DNA from: Pseudomonadota bacterium
Lineage (GTDB): Bacteria > Pseudomonadota > Gammaproteobacteria > Burkholderiales > Gallionellaceae
Assembly: GCA_021781695.1 (NCBI GenBank)
Contig: JAJXWG010000001.1
Coordinates: 1-32,865 of the forward strand
DNA: 32,865 nucleotides
Direction of reading: 5' to 3'
Shown here in pieces: positions 24,392-32,819 of the stretch (positions within the stretch are counted from its first letter, which is position 1; the number at the start of each line of letters is the position of its first letter). The notes under the pieces are model-generated. The model was not told the origin of the DNA. It saw only the letters and a list, made by a program, of their open reading frames with translations, and ran no database searches. The position numbers and the translations under genes were made by a program.

Positions 24392-25213
24392 ATGTTGCTC
24401 TGCGGCTCTTTCCAATTCGATCTCGCGCGCCCATTGGTGATGGGCATCCTGAATGTCACCCCGGATTCTTTTTCCGATGGCGGGCAGTACCATCAACGCG
24501 ATGCAGCGATTCGACGTGCAACACAGCTCATCGAAGATGGCGCTGATATCATCGATATCGGCGGAGAATCGACGCGCCCAGGCGCCATGCCGGTTGGCTT
24601 GCAGGAAGAGCTGGATCGCGTGCTGCCTGTCATCGAGGCTTTGCAGGGCGTTCCGGTTTCAATTGACAGTTTCAAGCCTGAAGTCATGAAGGCGGCCATC
24701 GCAGCGGGTGCCGCGATGGTCAACGACATCAACGCGCTTCAGGATATCGATGCGATGAAGGCGGTTGCCGCCAGCGATGCTGCGGTTTGCCTGATGCACA
24801 AGCAGGGTGATCCGCAAACCATGCAGCATCAGCCGGAATATCGCGATGTGGTATCAGAGGTGAAGGATTTCCTGCAGGGCCGCATCGAGGCTTCTCTGGC
24901 GGCGGGCATCTCGTATGATCGCATCGTCATCGATCCGGGGTTTGGCTTTGGCAAGACATTGGCGCACAATCTCGCCTTGCTGCGCAGTCTGGATGAATTC
25001 AAAGAACTGAATATGCCGATACTGGCAGGGCTTTCAAGAAAATCCATGCTGGGCCTGATAACGGGCCGTGATGCGCAGCACAGGATGACGGCAAGCGTGG
25101 CGGCGGCATTGATCGCTGCCCAACGCGGCGCATCCATCCTGCGCGTGCACGACGTGCAAGAAACGGTGGATGCGATAAAAATCTGGGATGCGGTAAACAG
25201 GGGGATGGCATGA
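24392..25213 (+). CDS. folP: Dihydropteroate synthase
   Basis: Condenses p-aminobenzoate with 6-hydroxymethyl-dihydropterin pyrophosphate in folate synthesis; the sulfonamide target. From the ATG at 24392 the protein has 273 residues, with GILNVTPDSFSDGG (18-31), DIGGESTRPGA, VSIDSFKPEV, VNDINAL and the VIDPGFGFGKT loop all present, plus a C-terminal RVHDV motif. An alternative in-frame TTG at 24362 lies inside the palindromic element and would add ten atypical residues. Neither start has a Shine-Dalgarno. Overlaps glmM by 4 nt; the ftsH-folP-glmM order is widely conserved in Beta- and Gammaproteobacteria. Confidence 0.96.
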   Translation: MLLCGSFQFDLARPLVMGILNVTPDSFSDGGQYHQRDAAIRRATQLIEDGADIIDIGGESTRPGAMPVGLQEELDRVLPVIEALQGVPVSIDSFKPEVMKAAIAAGAAMVNDINALQDIDAMKAVAASDAAVCLMHKQGDPQTMQHQPEYRDVVSEVKDFLQGRIEASLAAGISYDRIVIDPGFGFGKTLAHNLALLRSLDEFKELNMPILAGLSRKSMLGLITGRDAQHRMTASVAAALIAAQRGASILRVHDVQETVDAIKIWDAVNRGMA

Positions 25214-26565
25214 GCAGAAAGTATTTTGGTACGGATGGCATACGCGGGCGTGTCGGCGAATTCCCGATCACGCCGCAGTTTGTGATGACGCTGGGTTATG
25301 CTGCAGGACGTGTTCTGGCCAGTGCGGAGCACACGGCAGGCGAGCGCTCATCGGTATTGATCGGCAAGGACACGCGCATCTCGGGCTATATGCTGGAGTC
25401 CGCGCTGCAGGCGGGCCTGATTGCAGCCGGCATCGATGTGTATCTGGCAGGCCCAATTCCTACGCCTGCCGTGGCCTATCTCACCCGTGCCTTGCGTTTG
25501 CAGGCGGGCATCGTGATTTCTGCCTCGCATAATCCCTTTGAAGACAACGGCATCAAGTTTTTTTCCGCAAGCGGCAACAAGCTGCCCGACAGCGTCGAGC
25601 AGGAAATCGAGGCTGGCCTGGAACAGCCCATCAGGATCGAGTCCTCCGATCAGCTGGGCAAGGCGCGCCGTCTGGATGATGCGGTCGGCCGCTATATCGA
25701 ATTTTGCAAGGGGACTTTCCCGTCCGCGATGAATCTGCGCGGCATGAAGATCGTGGTGGACTGCGCGCATGGTGCAACCTATCACATTGCGCGCAGCGTT
25801 TTTCACGAGCTGGGTGCGGAAGTCATAGCCATCGGTGTCCAGCCAGATGGGAAAAACATCAACGATGGATATGGCGCGACCGCTCCTGCCAATCTGCAGA
25901 AGGCCGTGCTTGAGCATCATGCCGACATAGGCATCGCGCTGGATGGCGACGGCGATCGGCTGGTGATGGTGGATGGTTTTGGCAAACTTTACGATGGCGA
26001 CCAGCTGCTGTATGTGATTGCGCGCCACCGCAAGGAACAGGGAAAACTGCAGGGCGGTGTGGTCGGCACCTTGATGACGAATCTGGCATTCGAGCATGCG
26101 ATGCAGCAGATGAGCATTCCCTTCATGCGTGCCCGCGTGGGCGACCGCTATGTGATGGAGTTGCTGCAGCAGCAGGGCTGGCAATTGGGCGGCGAAAATT
26201 CCGGACACATCATCTGTCTGGACAAGCACAGCACGGGTGACGGCATCGTGTCCGCACTGGAGGTGCTGCATGCGTTGCGCACCAAGAAACAAAGCCTGTC
26301 CGAGGCGGCAGGCGGTTTGCAGCTCTATCCCCAGATACTCGTCAACGTCAGGATTGCAAAGGGGGTGGATTGCCTGGCTCACGCAAAAGTGCAGGAGGCG
26401 GTCACCAATGCAGAACGCGAGCTCAATGGGTGCGGACGCGTGCTGTTGCGCCCATCCGGCACAGAGCCGCTGCTGCGCGTGATGGTAGAGGGCGAGAACA
26501 GGGATCTGGTTGAACAGTGCGCGAAGCAGATTGCAGAAGTGGTGCGCAAACAGGCATCCGCCTGA
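25210..26565 (+). CDS. glmM: Phosphoglucosamine mutase
   Basis: Interconverts glucosamine-6-phosphate and glucosamine-1-phosphate on the way to UDP-N-acetylglucosamine for peptidoglycan and lipopolysaccharide. The 451-residue protein opens with the family signature YFGTDGIRG, has the phosphoserine loop ISASHNPFEDNG (active serine about 106), the metal-binding DGDGDR motif (about 243-248), the sugar-binding GGENSGH loop, and the C-terminal phosphate-binding RPSGTEPLLRVM. The start overlaps folP (ATGA). The TGA stop is directly followed by the reverse-strand stop of gluQ, forming the palindrome TGATCA with no spacer. Confidence 0.97.
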   Translation: MSRKYFGTDGIRGRVGEFPITPQFVMTLGYAAGRVLASAEHTAGERSSVLIGKDTRISGYMLESALQAGLIAAGIDVYLAGPIPTPAVAYLTRALRLQAGIVISASHNPFEDNGIKFFSASGNKLPDSVEQEIEAGLEQPIRIESSDQLGKARRLDDAVGRYIEFCKGTFPSAMNLRGMKIVVDCAHGATYHIARSVFHELGAEVIAIGVQPDGKNINDGYGATAPANLQKAVLEHHADIGIALDGDGDRLVMVDGFGKLYDGDQLLYVIARHRKEQGKLQGGVVGTLMTNLAFEHAMQQMSIPFMRARVGDRYVMELLQQQGWQLGGENSGHIICLDKHSTGDGIVSALEVLHALRTKKQSLSEAAGGLQLYPQILVNVRIAKGVDCLAHAKVQEAVTNAERELNGCGRVLLRPSGTEPLLRVMVEGENRDLVEQCAKQIAEVVRKQASA

Positions 26566-27453
26566 TCAGGCCGCAAACTGCTTAAAGCCTGCAAGCTTTT
26601 CAGGCTGCCAGTTTTCTTTCGCCCAGGCCAGCATCTCATCGATGCTGGCAGAGCGCAAGTCGTCGGGCGGCTGCTGCCTCAAAAACAGTAATACTTTAAA
26701 CATCGTATCGGGACTTTGCTCGGCGGGTCTGGCGAGTGTCTGTTTGCTGAGCTTTTCTCCTTTTCCATTCACCGCGACAGGCAGATGCATGTAATTCGGT
26801 GTGGCAAGCCCCAGCAGTCTCTGCAAATGCATCTGGCGGGGCGTGGAATAAAGCAGGTCTGCGCCGCGCACCACGTGAGTAATCTGTTGAGCCGCATCGT
26901 CGACCACTACGGCAAGCTGATAGGCAAACAGTTGGTCGGCGCGCCTGACTACGAAGTCCCCGATTTCGCTTTCAATGTGCTGTGATATGCGCCCTTGCAA
27001 CCTGTCTTCAAATACAACCGCTTCATCGTTCGTTTTCACGCGCCACGCCTTCCCCTCGCGGCCGGAAAAAATGCCGTTGCGGCAGGTGCCGGGATACACC
27101 GGGCCCTCTATGCCATGCAATGCGGAGTCAAGAATTTCGCGGCGCGTGCAGGCACAAAGATAGGCGGCGTTCATCTCCTTTAGCTGCTGCAGCGCCATTT
27201 CATAGGCAGAAGTGCGCTGGCTCTGATACATCACGGGTTCGTCGCTGGAAAGGCCAAACTCAGAAAGCGTTTGCAGGATATCATCCGCAGCGCCGGGCAT
27301 GGATCGCGGGACATCCAGGTCTTCCATGCGCACAAGCCAGATGCCGTCGTGGTGTCTTGCATCCAGATAGCTTGCAACGGCCGCCGCAAGCGAGCCGAAA
27401 TGCAGCGGGCCGGTGGGGGAAGGGGCAAAGCGGCCGCGATAACCAGCGGTCAT
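26566..27453 (-). CDS. gluQ: Glutamyl-Q tRNA(Asp) synthetase
   Basis: A truncated glutamyl-tRNA synthetase paralogue (YadB/GluQRS) that attaches glutamate to the queuosine base at position 34 of tRNA-Asp. The 295-residue length, lacking the anticodon-binding domain, is diagnostic. Visible are RFAPSPTGPLHFGSL (8-22) with the HIGH-like H-F-G, the zinc ligands Cys100, Cys102, Tyr120 and Cys124, the VVRGADLL motif and the KMSKS-like EKLSKQT near residue 235. The start is at 27453; 22 nt separate it from the end of clpA upstream, so it may be read with the clpSA transcript. Convergent with glmM with no gap. Confidence 0.94.
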   Translation of the reverse strand: MTAGYRGRFAPSPTGPLHFGSLAAAVASYLDARHHDGIWLVRMEDLDVPRSMPGAADDILQTLSEFGLSSDEPVMYQSQRTSAYEMALQQLKEMNAAYLCACTRREILDSALHGIEGPVYPGTCRNGIFSGREGKAWRVKTNDEAVVFEDRLQGRISQHIESEIGDFVVRRADQLFAYQLAVVVDDAAQQITHVVRGADLLYSTPRQMHLQRLLGLATPNYMHLPVAVNGKGEKLSKQTLARPAEQSPDTMFKVLLFLRQQPPDDLRSASIDEMLAWAKENWQPEKLAGFKQFAA

Positions 27454-27475
27454 TGCAGTTCAATCCCGCGGGGCG

Positions 27476-29728
27476 TCAGGCAGCTACTGTCTCTTCCTCG
27501 AACTCCAGCACGACCTTGTCGTCCTTCACATCCACGGTGACCTTGCCGCCGTGCGCGAGTTTGCCGAACAGCAACTCGTCGGCAAGCGCCGAGCGTATCT
27601 TGTCCTGGATCAGGCGCGCCATGGGCCGGGCACCCATCAGAGGATCGAAGCCCTTCTCCGCCAGATGCGTTTTCAGCTCGTCGGTGAAGATGGCATCGAC
27701 CTTCTTGTCGTGCAGCTGTTCTTCAAGCTGCATCAGGAACTTGTCCACCACGCGCAGGATGACTTCCTTGTTAAGCGGTGCGAACGAGATGATAGCGTCG
27801 AGGCGGTTTCTGAATTCAGGCGTGAACATGCGCTTGATGTCGGCCATCTCGTCTCCAAGCGATGATGTCTTGGTGAAGCCGATCTGCGTCTTGTTCAGCG
27901 CTTCAGCACCCGCGTTGGTGGTCATGATGACCACCACGTTGCGGAAATCCGCCTTGCGCCCGTTATTGTCGGTCAGCGTGCCGTGATCCATCACCTGCAG
28001 CAGGATGTTGAAGACATCGGGGTGCGCTTTCTCGATTTCATCAAGCAGCAGCACGCAATGGGGTTGCTTGGTGATCGCTTCGGTAAGCAGCCCGCCCTGA
28101 TCGAAGCCGACATAGCCGGGGGGTGCGCCTATCAGGCGCGACACGGCATGGCGTTCCATGTATTCAGACATGTCGAAGCGGTGCAGCGGCATGCCCATCG
28201 CAAAGGCCAGCTGGCGCGCGACTTCGGTCTTGCCCACACCGGTAGGGCCCGAGAACAGAAAACTGCCTATCGGCTTGTTCGGATTGCCAAGCCCGCTGCG
28301 AGACATCTTGATTGCGGTAGCCAGCGCGTCTATGGCTGCATTTTGGCCAAAAACCACTGCCTTCAGATCTCGGTCCAGCGTCTTCAATGCATTGCGGTCA
28401 TCGTGCGACACGGTGCGCGTGGGGATGCGCGCGATCTTGGCGATGATCTCCTCGATCTCATGTTTGCCGACCACCTTTTTCTGCCTGGATTTGGGCAGGA
28501 TGCGCTGTGCTGCACCGGCTTCATCCAGCACGTCGATCGCCTTGTCCGGCAGATGGCGGTCGTTGATGAAGCGTGCGGAGAGCTCGGCAGCGCTGGTGAT
28601 TGCAGCAGAACTGAACTTGATGCTGTGATGCTGCTCGAAGTGCGACTTCAGTCCTTTCAGGATTTCGATGGTCTGTTCGACAGAGGGCTCGGACACGTCT
28701 ATCTTCTGGAAACGGCGAGACAGCGCGGAATCCTTTTCGAAGATGCCGCGATACTCCTGGTAAGTGGTCGCACCGATGCATTTCAATGCGCCGCTGGACA
28801 GTGCAGGTTTCAGAAGGTTGGACGCATCCATGGTGCCGCCCGACGCGGAACCTGCGCCGATCAGCGTGTGTATCTCGTCGATGAACAGGACGGCGTGTGG
28901 GGCATCCTTCAGTTCCTTCAGCACGGCTTTCAGCCTCTGCTCGAAGTCGCCACGGTATTTTGTGCCGGCAAGCAATGAGCCCATGTCCAGCGAGTAGACA
29001 TGCGCATCCTTGAGTATGTCAGGCACGCTGTCTTCGATGATGCGGCGCGCAAGCCCTTCCGCGATGGCGGTTTTTCCGACGCCTGCCTCGCCAACCAGCA
29101 ACGGATTGTTTTTGCGGCGGCGGCAAAGCGTCTGGATGACGCGCTCGAGTTCGGGTTCGCGTCCGATCAATGGGTCTATCTTGCCTGACAATGCCAGCGC
29201 ATTGAGATCCACCGTGTAATGTTTCAATGCGCTTTCTTCACTGGCCGCCTGCTCGGTTGCATTCTCACCCTGCGCCGGGGCAGGTGCTGCCTGGGGTTCC
29301 TTGCTGATGCCATGGACGATGTGGTTGACGACATCCAGACGGTTGATGTTGCGCTGGGTGAGGAAATGCACCGCATGCGAATCCTTTTCGCCAAACAGTG
29401 CAGCGAGTATGTTGGCACCCGAGACTTCCTTCTTGCTGGCCGATTGCGCATGCAGAATCGCGCGCTGAATGACGCGCTGGAAGCCTAACGTGGGCTGCGT
29501 ATCCATCTCGCTGTTGCCGGGAACGACGGGCGTGTTGTTGTCTATGAATTCCGTGACGACCTGGCGCAGCTCGTCAATATCCGCATGGCAGGCGCGCAGA
29601 ACCTGTGCTGCTGAAGCATTGTCAAGCATGGCCAGCAGCAGGTGTTCCACCGTGATGAACTCATGGCGCTTCTGGCGTGCTTCAACAAATGCCAGATGCA
29701 GACTCACTTCCAAATCCTGAGCAATCAT
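27476..29728 (-). CDS. clpA: ATP-dependent Clp protease ATP-binding subunit ClpA
   Basis: AAA+ unfoldase that feeds substrates to ClpP. ATG at 29728 is chosen since a GGAGG site lies about 9 nt upstream and it gives the canonical MIAQDLEV start; 750 residues. It has the Clp-N repeat domain (about 1-140), a Gln/Ala-rich linker (about 145-168), D1 with Walker A GEAGVGKT (213-220), D2 with Walker A GPTGVGKT (about 493-500), and the ClpP-docking IGF loop (about residue 615). The clpS stop (TGA) lies one nucleotide before the ATG, so clpS and clpA are translationally coupled. ClpP is not in the window. Confidence 0.97.
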   Translation of the reverse strand: MIAQDLEVSLHLAFVEARQKRHEFITVEHLLLAMLDNASAAQVLRACHADIDELRQVVTEFIDNNTPVVPGNSEMDTQPTLGFQRVIQRAILHAQSASKKEVSGANILAALFGEKDSHAVHFLTQRNINRLDVVNHIVHGISKEPQAAPAPAQGENATEQAASEESALKHYTVDLNALALSGKIDPLIGREPELERVIQTLCRRRKNNPLLVGEAGVGKTAIAEGLARRIIEDSVPDILKDAHVYSLDMGSLLAGTKYRGDFEQRLKAVLKELKDAPHAVLFIDEIHTLIGAGSASGGTMDASNLLKPALSSGALKCIGATTYQEYRGIFEKDSALSRRFQKIDVSEPSVEQTIEILKGLKSHFEQHHSIKFSSAAITSAAELSARFINDRHLPDKAIDVLDEAGAAQRILPKSRQKKVVGKHEIEEIIAKIARIPTRTVSHDDRNALKTLDRDLKAVVFGQNAAIDALATAIKMSRSGLGNPNKPIGSFLFSGPTGVGKTEVARQLAFAMGMPLHRFDMSEYMERHAVSRLIGAPPGYVGFDQGGLLTEAITKQPHCVLLLDEIEKAHPDVFNILLQVMDHGTLTDNNGRKADFRNVVVIMTTNAGAEALNKTQIGFTKTSSLGDEMADIKRMFTPEFRNRLDAIISFAPLNKEVILRVVDKFLMQLEEQLHDKKVDAIFTDELKTHLAEKGFDPLMGARPMARLIQDKIRSALADELLFGKLAHGGKVTVDVKDDKVVLEFEEETVAA

Positions 29729-29729
29729 T

Positions 29730-30038
29730 TCAAATTTCCTCCATGCTGCATCGTAACGGATGCCCGTGTTGTTGTGCAAATTCACTCACCTGAGTGACCT
29801 TGGTTTCAGCCACATCGCGGGTATATACCCCGCAGACCGCCGACCCCTGGTTGTGTATTTGGAGCATGAGTTGTTGAGCGCGTTCACTGTTGAGAGAAAA
29901 AAAACGTCGCAAAACTTCTATGACAAATTCCATCGTCGTGTAATCATCGTTGAACAAAAGCACCCTGAACATGCCCGGAGGCTTTGTCTTTGCGCGCTCA
30001 GGCGCCAGTGCCGTGTTGCTGTCTTGTTCTTTGGGCAT
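29730..30038 (-). CDS. clpS: ClpA adaptor protein ClpS
   Basis: Binds N-degron residues and the ClpA N-domain, directing N-end-rule substrates to ClpAP. The 102-residue product from the ATG at 30038 has a disordered N-terminal tail (1-22) and the conserved core, with the N-degron pocket residues Asn30, Asp31, Asp32 (FNDDYTTMEFV) and His62 (QIHNQG). An open frame extends upstream to 30131, but those residues are not family-like. A promoter candidate on the minus strand is TTGAAA (30106-30101) and TAACAT (30084-30079) with 16-bp spacing, whose spacer carries a tandem TTAGCGA repeat. Divergent from the cold-shock gene. Confidence 0.95.
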   Translation of the reverse strand: MPKEQDSNTALAPERAKTKPPGMFRVLLFNDDYTTMEFVIEVLRRFFSLNSERAQQLMLQIHNQGSAVCGVYTRDVAETKVTQVSEFAQQHGHPLRCSMEEI

Positions 30039-30135
30039 ATCTTTAATGTTGTGTATTCTGACACTAATATACCTGACTATGTTAGCGATTAGCGATACTT
30101 TTTCAAGCCTGTTCTGCTGATCGTGAATCAACTAT

Positions 30136-30165
30136 TTGACAAATGCGGCAGAACAAGGGTTAAAT
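30136..30165 (+). promoter_or_regulatory. Candidate promoter of the cold-shock gene
   Basis: A perfect TTGACA (30136-30141) and a TTAAAT (30160-30165, 4 of 6) with 18-bp spacing. A start near 30172 gives a long leader of about 105 nt before the ATG, as is common for cold-shock mRNAs. Confidence 0.5.
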
Positions 30166-30238
30166 ACAAGCTGGTGTTTGATTCAAAGTATCTGCAGTAC
30201 TGGTTTTGCCGTGTGCGATCTTAGATTCAAACAGTTCG

Positions 30239-30257
30239 CGGGGGGGCCCCGTTTTTT
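30239..30257 (+). terminator. Terminator-like hairpin in the cold-shock gene leader
   Basis: CGGGG (30239-30243) pairs with CCCCG (30247-30251) around a GGG loop, followed by six Ts (30252-30257). It sits between the candidate promoter and the AAGGAAG ribosome-binding site (about 30263-30269). The gene to the left is transcribed away, so this cannot be the terminator of an upstream plus-strand gene. It may attenuate the gene or end a short leader RNA. Confidence 0.5.
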
Positions 30258-30276
30258 CTTGTAAGGAAGTTATCAC

Positions 30277-30480
30277 ATGGCAACTGGTACAGTTAAATGG
30301 TTCAACGATGCAAAGGGTTTCGGCTTCATTACGCCAGATGATGGCAGTGAAGATCTATTCGCACATTTCTCCGCTATCAATATGAGCGGTTTCAAGTCAC
30401 TCAAAGAAGGCCAGAAGGTGACTTTTGAAGTTGTGCAGGGTCCAAAAGGCAAGCAAGCTTCTAACATCCAGGCGCCTTAA
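30277..30480 (+). CDS. CspA-family cold-shock protein
   Basis: A 67-residue single cold-shock domain protein that binds single-stranded RNA and DNA and can melt RNA structure. Both nucleic-acid-binding motifs are present: RNP1 KGFGFI (13-18) and RNP2 as DLFAHF (26-31), with MATGTVKWFNDAKGF at the start. The AHF variant is frequent in betaproteobacterial Csp proteins. A strong AAGGAAG site precedes the ATG. It is divergent from clpS-clpA, a frequent neighbour pair in proteobacteria. Whether it is cold-induced or constitutive cannot be told; the long structured leader favours post-initiation control. Confidence 0.96.
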   Translation: MATGTVKWFNDAKGFGFITPDDGSEDLFAHFSAINMSGFKSLKEGQKVTFEVVQGPKGKQASNIQAP

Positions 30481-30502
30481 GATTGCCCAGATGCTGGAGA
30501 AG

Positions 30503-30525
30503 CCCGGCGTTGCCGGGTTTTTTTT
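30503..30525 (+). terminator. Rho-independent terminator after the cold-shock gene
   Basis: Perfect CCCGGC (30503-30508) / GCCGGG (30512-30517) stem with a GTT loop and eight Ts (30518-30525), 22 nt after the stop codon. A strong canonical terminator. Confidence 0.92.
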
Positions 30526-30572
30526 CGCGTCTTTTTCGGACCAGAAGTTTCTCGTGTCCAACGCACTTCACT

Positions 30573-30601
30573 TTAAATCGTCATATCAATAGGGCTATAA
30601 T
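30573..30601 (+). promoter_or_regulatory. Candidate promoter of the asmA-family gene
   Basis: A perfect TATAAT (30596-30601) lies 25 nt before the ATG at 30627. The -35 region is weak (TTAAAT at 30573-30578 with 17-bp spacing). The preceding terminator makes an independent promoter necessary. Confidence 0.5.
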
Positions 30602-30626
30602 CTTCGCCTGACTTGCGGGTGATGCG

Positions 30627-32819
30627 ATGAAAAAAATCGTCAAATACGGTCTGTTTGGTGCGGGTGCTGTCTTGGCGGTAGCCGTGGCGGGGGCGGCCTA
30701 TCTGGCGGCAACCTTCAATCCGAACGACTACAAGGCCCAGATCATCCATGCGGTTGAAGAGTCGCATCACCGCACCCTGCATCTGGACGGCGACATCAAA
30801 CTGCGCCTGTTTCCCTATATAGGCGCGAGCCTTGAACGAGCCTCGCTTTCCGAATTCAACAGCGAAAAGCAATTCGCATCCGTCGAGACGATCAAGGTTT
30901 CATTGGCGCTGATGCCGCTTTTGAGCCACAGGCTGGTCGTCGACGATGTGATCATTGCAGGCCTTTCCGCGCATGTGGTAAGACATAAAGACGGCACGAG
31001 CAATATCGACGATCTGATAAGCCGTGACCATAAAACCGAAAGCGCCAAGCAGCCTGTCAGTTTTGACATCGCCTCCGTTCTGATCAAGAAAACCAGTTTG
31101 ACCTATCGCGATGAGTCCACGGGTGCGGAGTACGCGATTGACAACCTCAAACTGGATACCGGGCGCATCGCTTATGGCGTGCCGACCAGGATAGATCTGT
31201 CTGTCCATGTGCAGGGCAATCAACCCAGACTGGATATCTACACGCAGCTTTCAGCCATGCTGACTTTTGATCCGGACAGGCAGCTTTACCGGCTGGCAGA
31301 TATGGATTTCAGGGTGAACGGCTTTTTGCTTGATATGAGCAATCTCAAGATGAACGCGAGCGGCAATGTCGCGCTTGCAGCAAAGGCACTGACTGCGGAC
31401 AAGTTTACGCTCGATGCCAGCGGCATGAGGGCGGGCTCACCCTTTGAAGCTGCGCTCAATCTGCCACAACTGATGGTTTCGAAAGAAAAGCTTTCCGGCA
31501 GCAACCTGACTTTCAACGCCAAGCTCGACAGCGGCAATATTGTCGCAAGTCTTTCCTTGCCGGATATTTCAGGCAATGCGCAGTCCTTCAGCGTGAGCAA
31601 ACTCCTGCTGGACTTGTCCGTGCAGATGCCCGACCAGGCTTTCAAGGTCAGGCTTGCTTCGCCCATGTCGGGGAATGTAGACGCGCAGCAATTTTCCCTT
31701 GGCAGCGCTGATGTGGCTGTGAGCGGCGTATTCGACAAGCTGCCGGGCAAATCAGTGAACAGTCGGATGAAAGGCAATCTTGGGGTGGACGCGAAGCGCG
31801 AAACGGTGCAAATCAATCTTTCCGGCGGCCTTTTGCAAAGTCAGGTCGCGGCAAAGCTCTCCGTGAGCGACTTTGCAAATCCATATATACAGTTTGATGT
31901 GGATGCGGATCAGCTGGATGCCGATCTTTATCTGCCGAAGAAAGCCAAGGCGAATCAGCCGGAGCAGCCGATAGACCTTTCCGCTTTTAAAAAGCTCAAT
32001 CTGGACGGCAGTCTGCGCATAGGCAGGCTCAAGGCCGAGAACATCCGTCTGAGCGATGTGCGTCTGAATGTGAAGGCGCACAAGGGGGTTGTGGATGTCA
32101 GCCCGCTGTCTGCAAGCCTGTATGGCGGCAGCATGAACGGCGGCTTGAGCGTGAATGCGCAGGCCGTTCCTGAGATTGCCGTTAACCAGAAGCTGGCAGG
32201 TATCGATGTCGCTGCATTGACCAAGGACGCAGCGGATTTCGACATGCTCGAAGGTCGCGGCAATGTCGCGATGAACCTTTCCATGCAGGGCAATACGGTG
32301 AGCCGCATGAAAAAAGCGCTGAACGGCAATCTGTCGCTCAATCTCGTTGACGGTGCAATCAAGGGGATCAATGTCGCAAAGGCGCTGCGCAATGCTCGGG
32401 GTATGTTGACCGGCGCGCAGACTCAGGCTGCCAACCGCAGCGAGAAGACGGATTTCTCCGAACTCAAGGCCACTTTTAAAATAAACAACGGCGTGGCGCA
32501 CAACGACGATCTGACGCTCAAATCGCCCCTGCTGCGAGTGGCGGGTTCGGGCGACATAGATATTGGCAATAACAGCATGAATTATCTGGCGAGAGCGACG
32601 CTTGCCAAAACGCTCGAAGGTCAGGGAGGGTTGGACCAGGTGGGCGGCATCACCGTGCCTGTGCGTATTGCCGGACCGTTTGACGGTCTGAAATACACGC
32701 TGGATTTTGGCGCGATGGTGAATGAGGCAGCGAAGCAGAAAGTCGAAGCCGCCAAGCAGGAGTTGAAGAAGAAGGCGCAGGAGCAGTTGAAAGACAGCCT
32801 GAAGGGCCTGTTCAGATAA
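30627..32819 (+). CDS. AsmA-family protein
   Basis: AsmA/TamB-type bridge-like protein, anchored in the inner membrane with a large periplasmic beta-rich body; the family is implicated in phospholipid transport to, and assembly of, the outer membrane. The 730-residue protein starts MKKIVKYGLFGAGAVLAV with one hydrophobic anchor (about 6-28), then the conserved NPNDYKAQI segment (31-39) and the LDGDIKLRLFPYIGASL stretch near 53-69. The middle is repetitive beta structure, and the conserved C-terminal AsmA region (about 555-690) has GNLSLNLVDGAIKGINVAKALRNAR. It ends in a Lys/Gln/Glu-rich helix (about 695-725). Which member of the family it is (AsmA or another paralogue) cannot be decided here. 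After its stop, the last 46 bases of the window show nothing supportable. Confidence 0.92.
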   Translation: MKKIVKYGLFGAGAVLAVAVAGAAYLAATFNPNDYKAQIIHAVEESHHRTLHLDGDIKLRLFPYIGASLERASLSEFNSEKQFASVETIKVSLALMPLLSHRLVVDDVIIAGLSAHVVRHKDGTSNIDDLISRDHKTESAKQPVSFDIASVLIKKTSLTYRDESTGAEYAIDNLKLDTGRIAYGVPTRIDLSVHVQGNQPRLDIYTQLSAMLTFDPDRQLYRLADMDFRVNGFLLDMSNLKMNASGNVALAAKALTADKFTLDASGMRAGSPFEAALNLPQLMVSKEKLSGSNLTFNAKLDSGNIVASLSLPDISGNAQSFSVSKLLLDLSVQMPDQAFKVRLASPMSGNVDAQQFSLGSADVAVSGVFDKLPGKSVNSRMKGNLGVDAKRETVQINLSGGLLQSQVAAKLSVSDFANPYIQFDVDADQLDADLYLPKKAKANQPEQPIDLSAFKKLNLDGSLRIGRLKAENIRLSDVRLNVKAHKGVVDVSPLSASLYGGSMNGGLSVNAQAVPEIAVNQKLAGIDVAALTKDAADFDMLEGRGNVAMNLSMQGNTVSRMKKALNGNLSLNLVDGAIKGINVAKALRNARGMLTGAQTQAANRSEKTDFSELKATFKINNGVAHNDDLTLKSPLLRVAGSGDIDIGNNSMNYLARATLAKTLEGQGGLDQVGGITVPVRIAGPFDGLKYTLDFGAMVNEAAKQKVEAAKQELKKKAQEQLKDSLKGLFR

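Noticed and set aside
27983..28978. Open frame of 331 codons antisense to clpA
   Set aside because: It lies wholly inside the well-supported clpA gene and its product resembles no known family.
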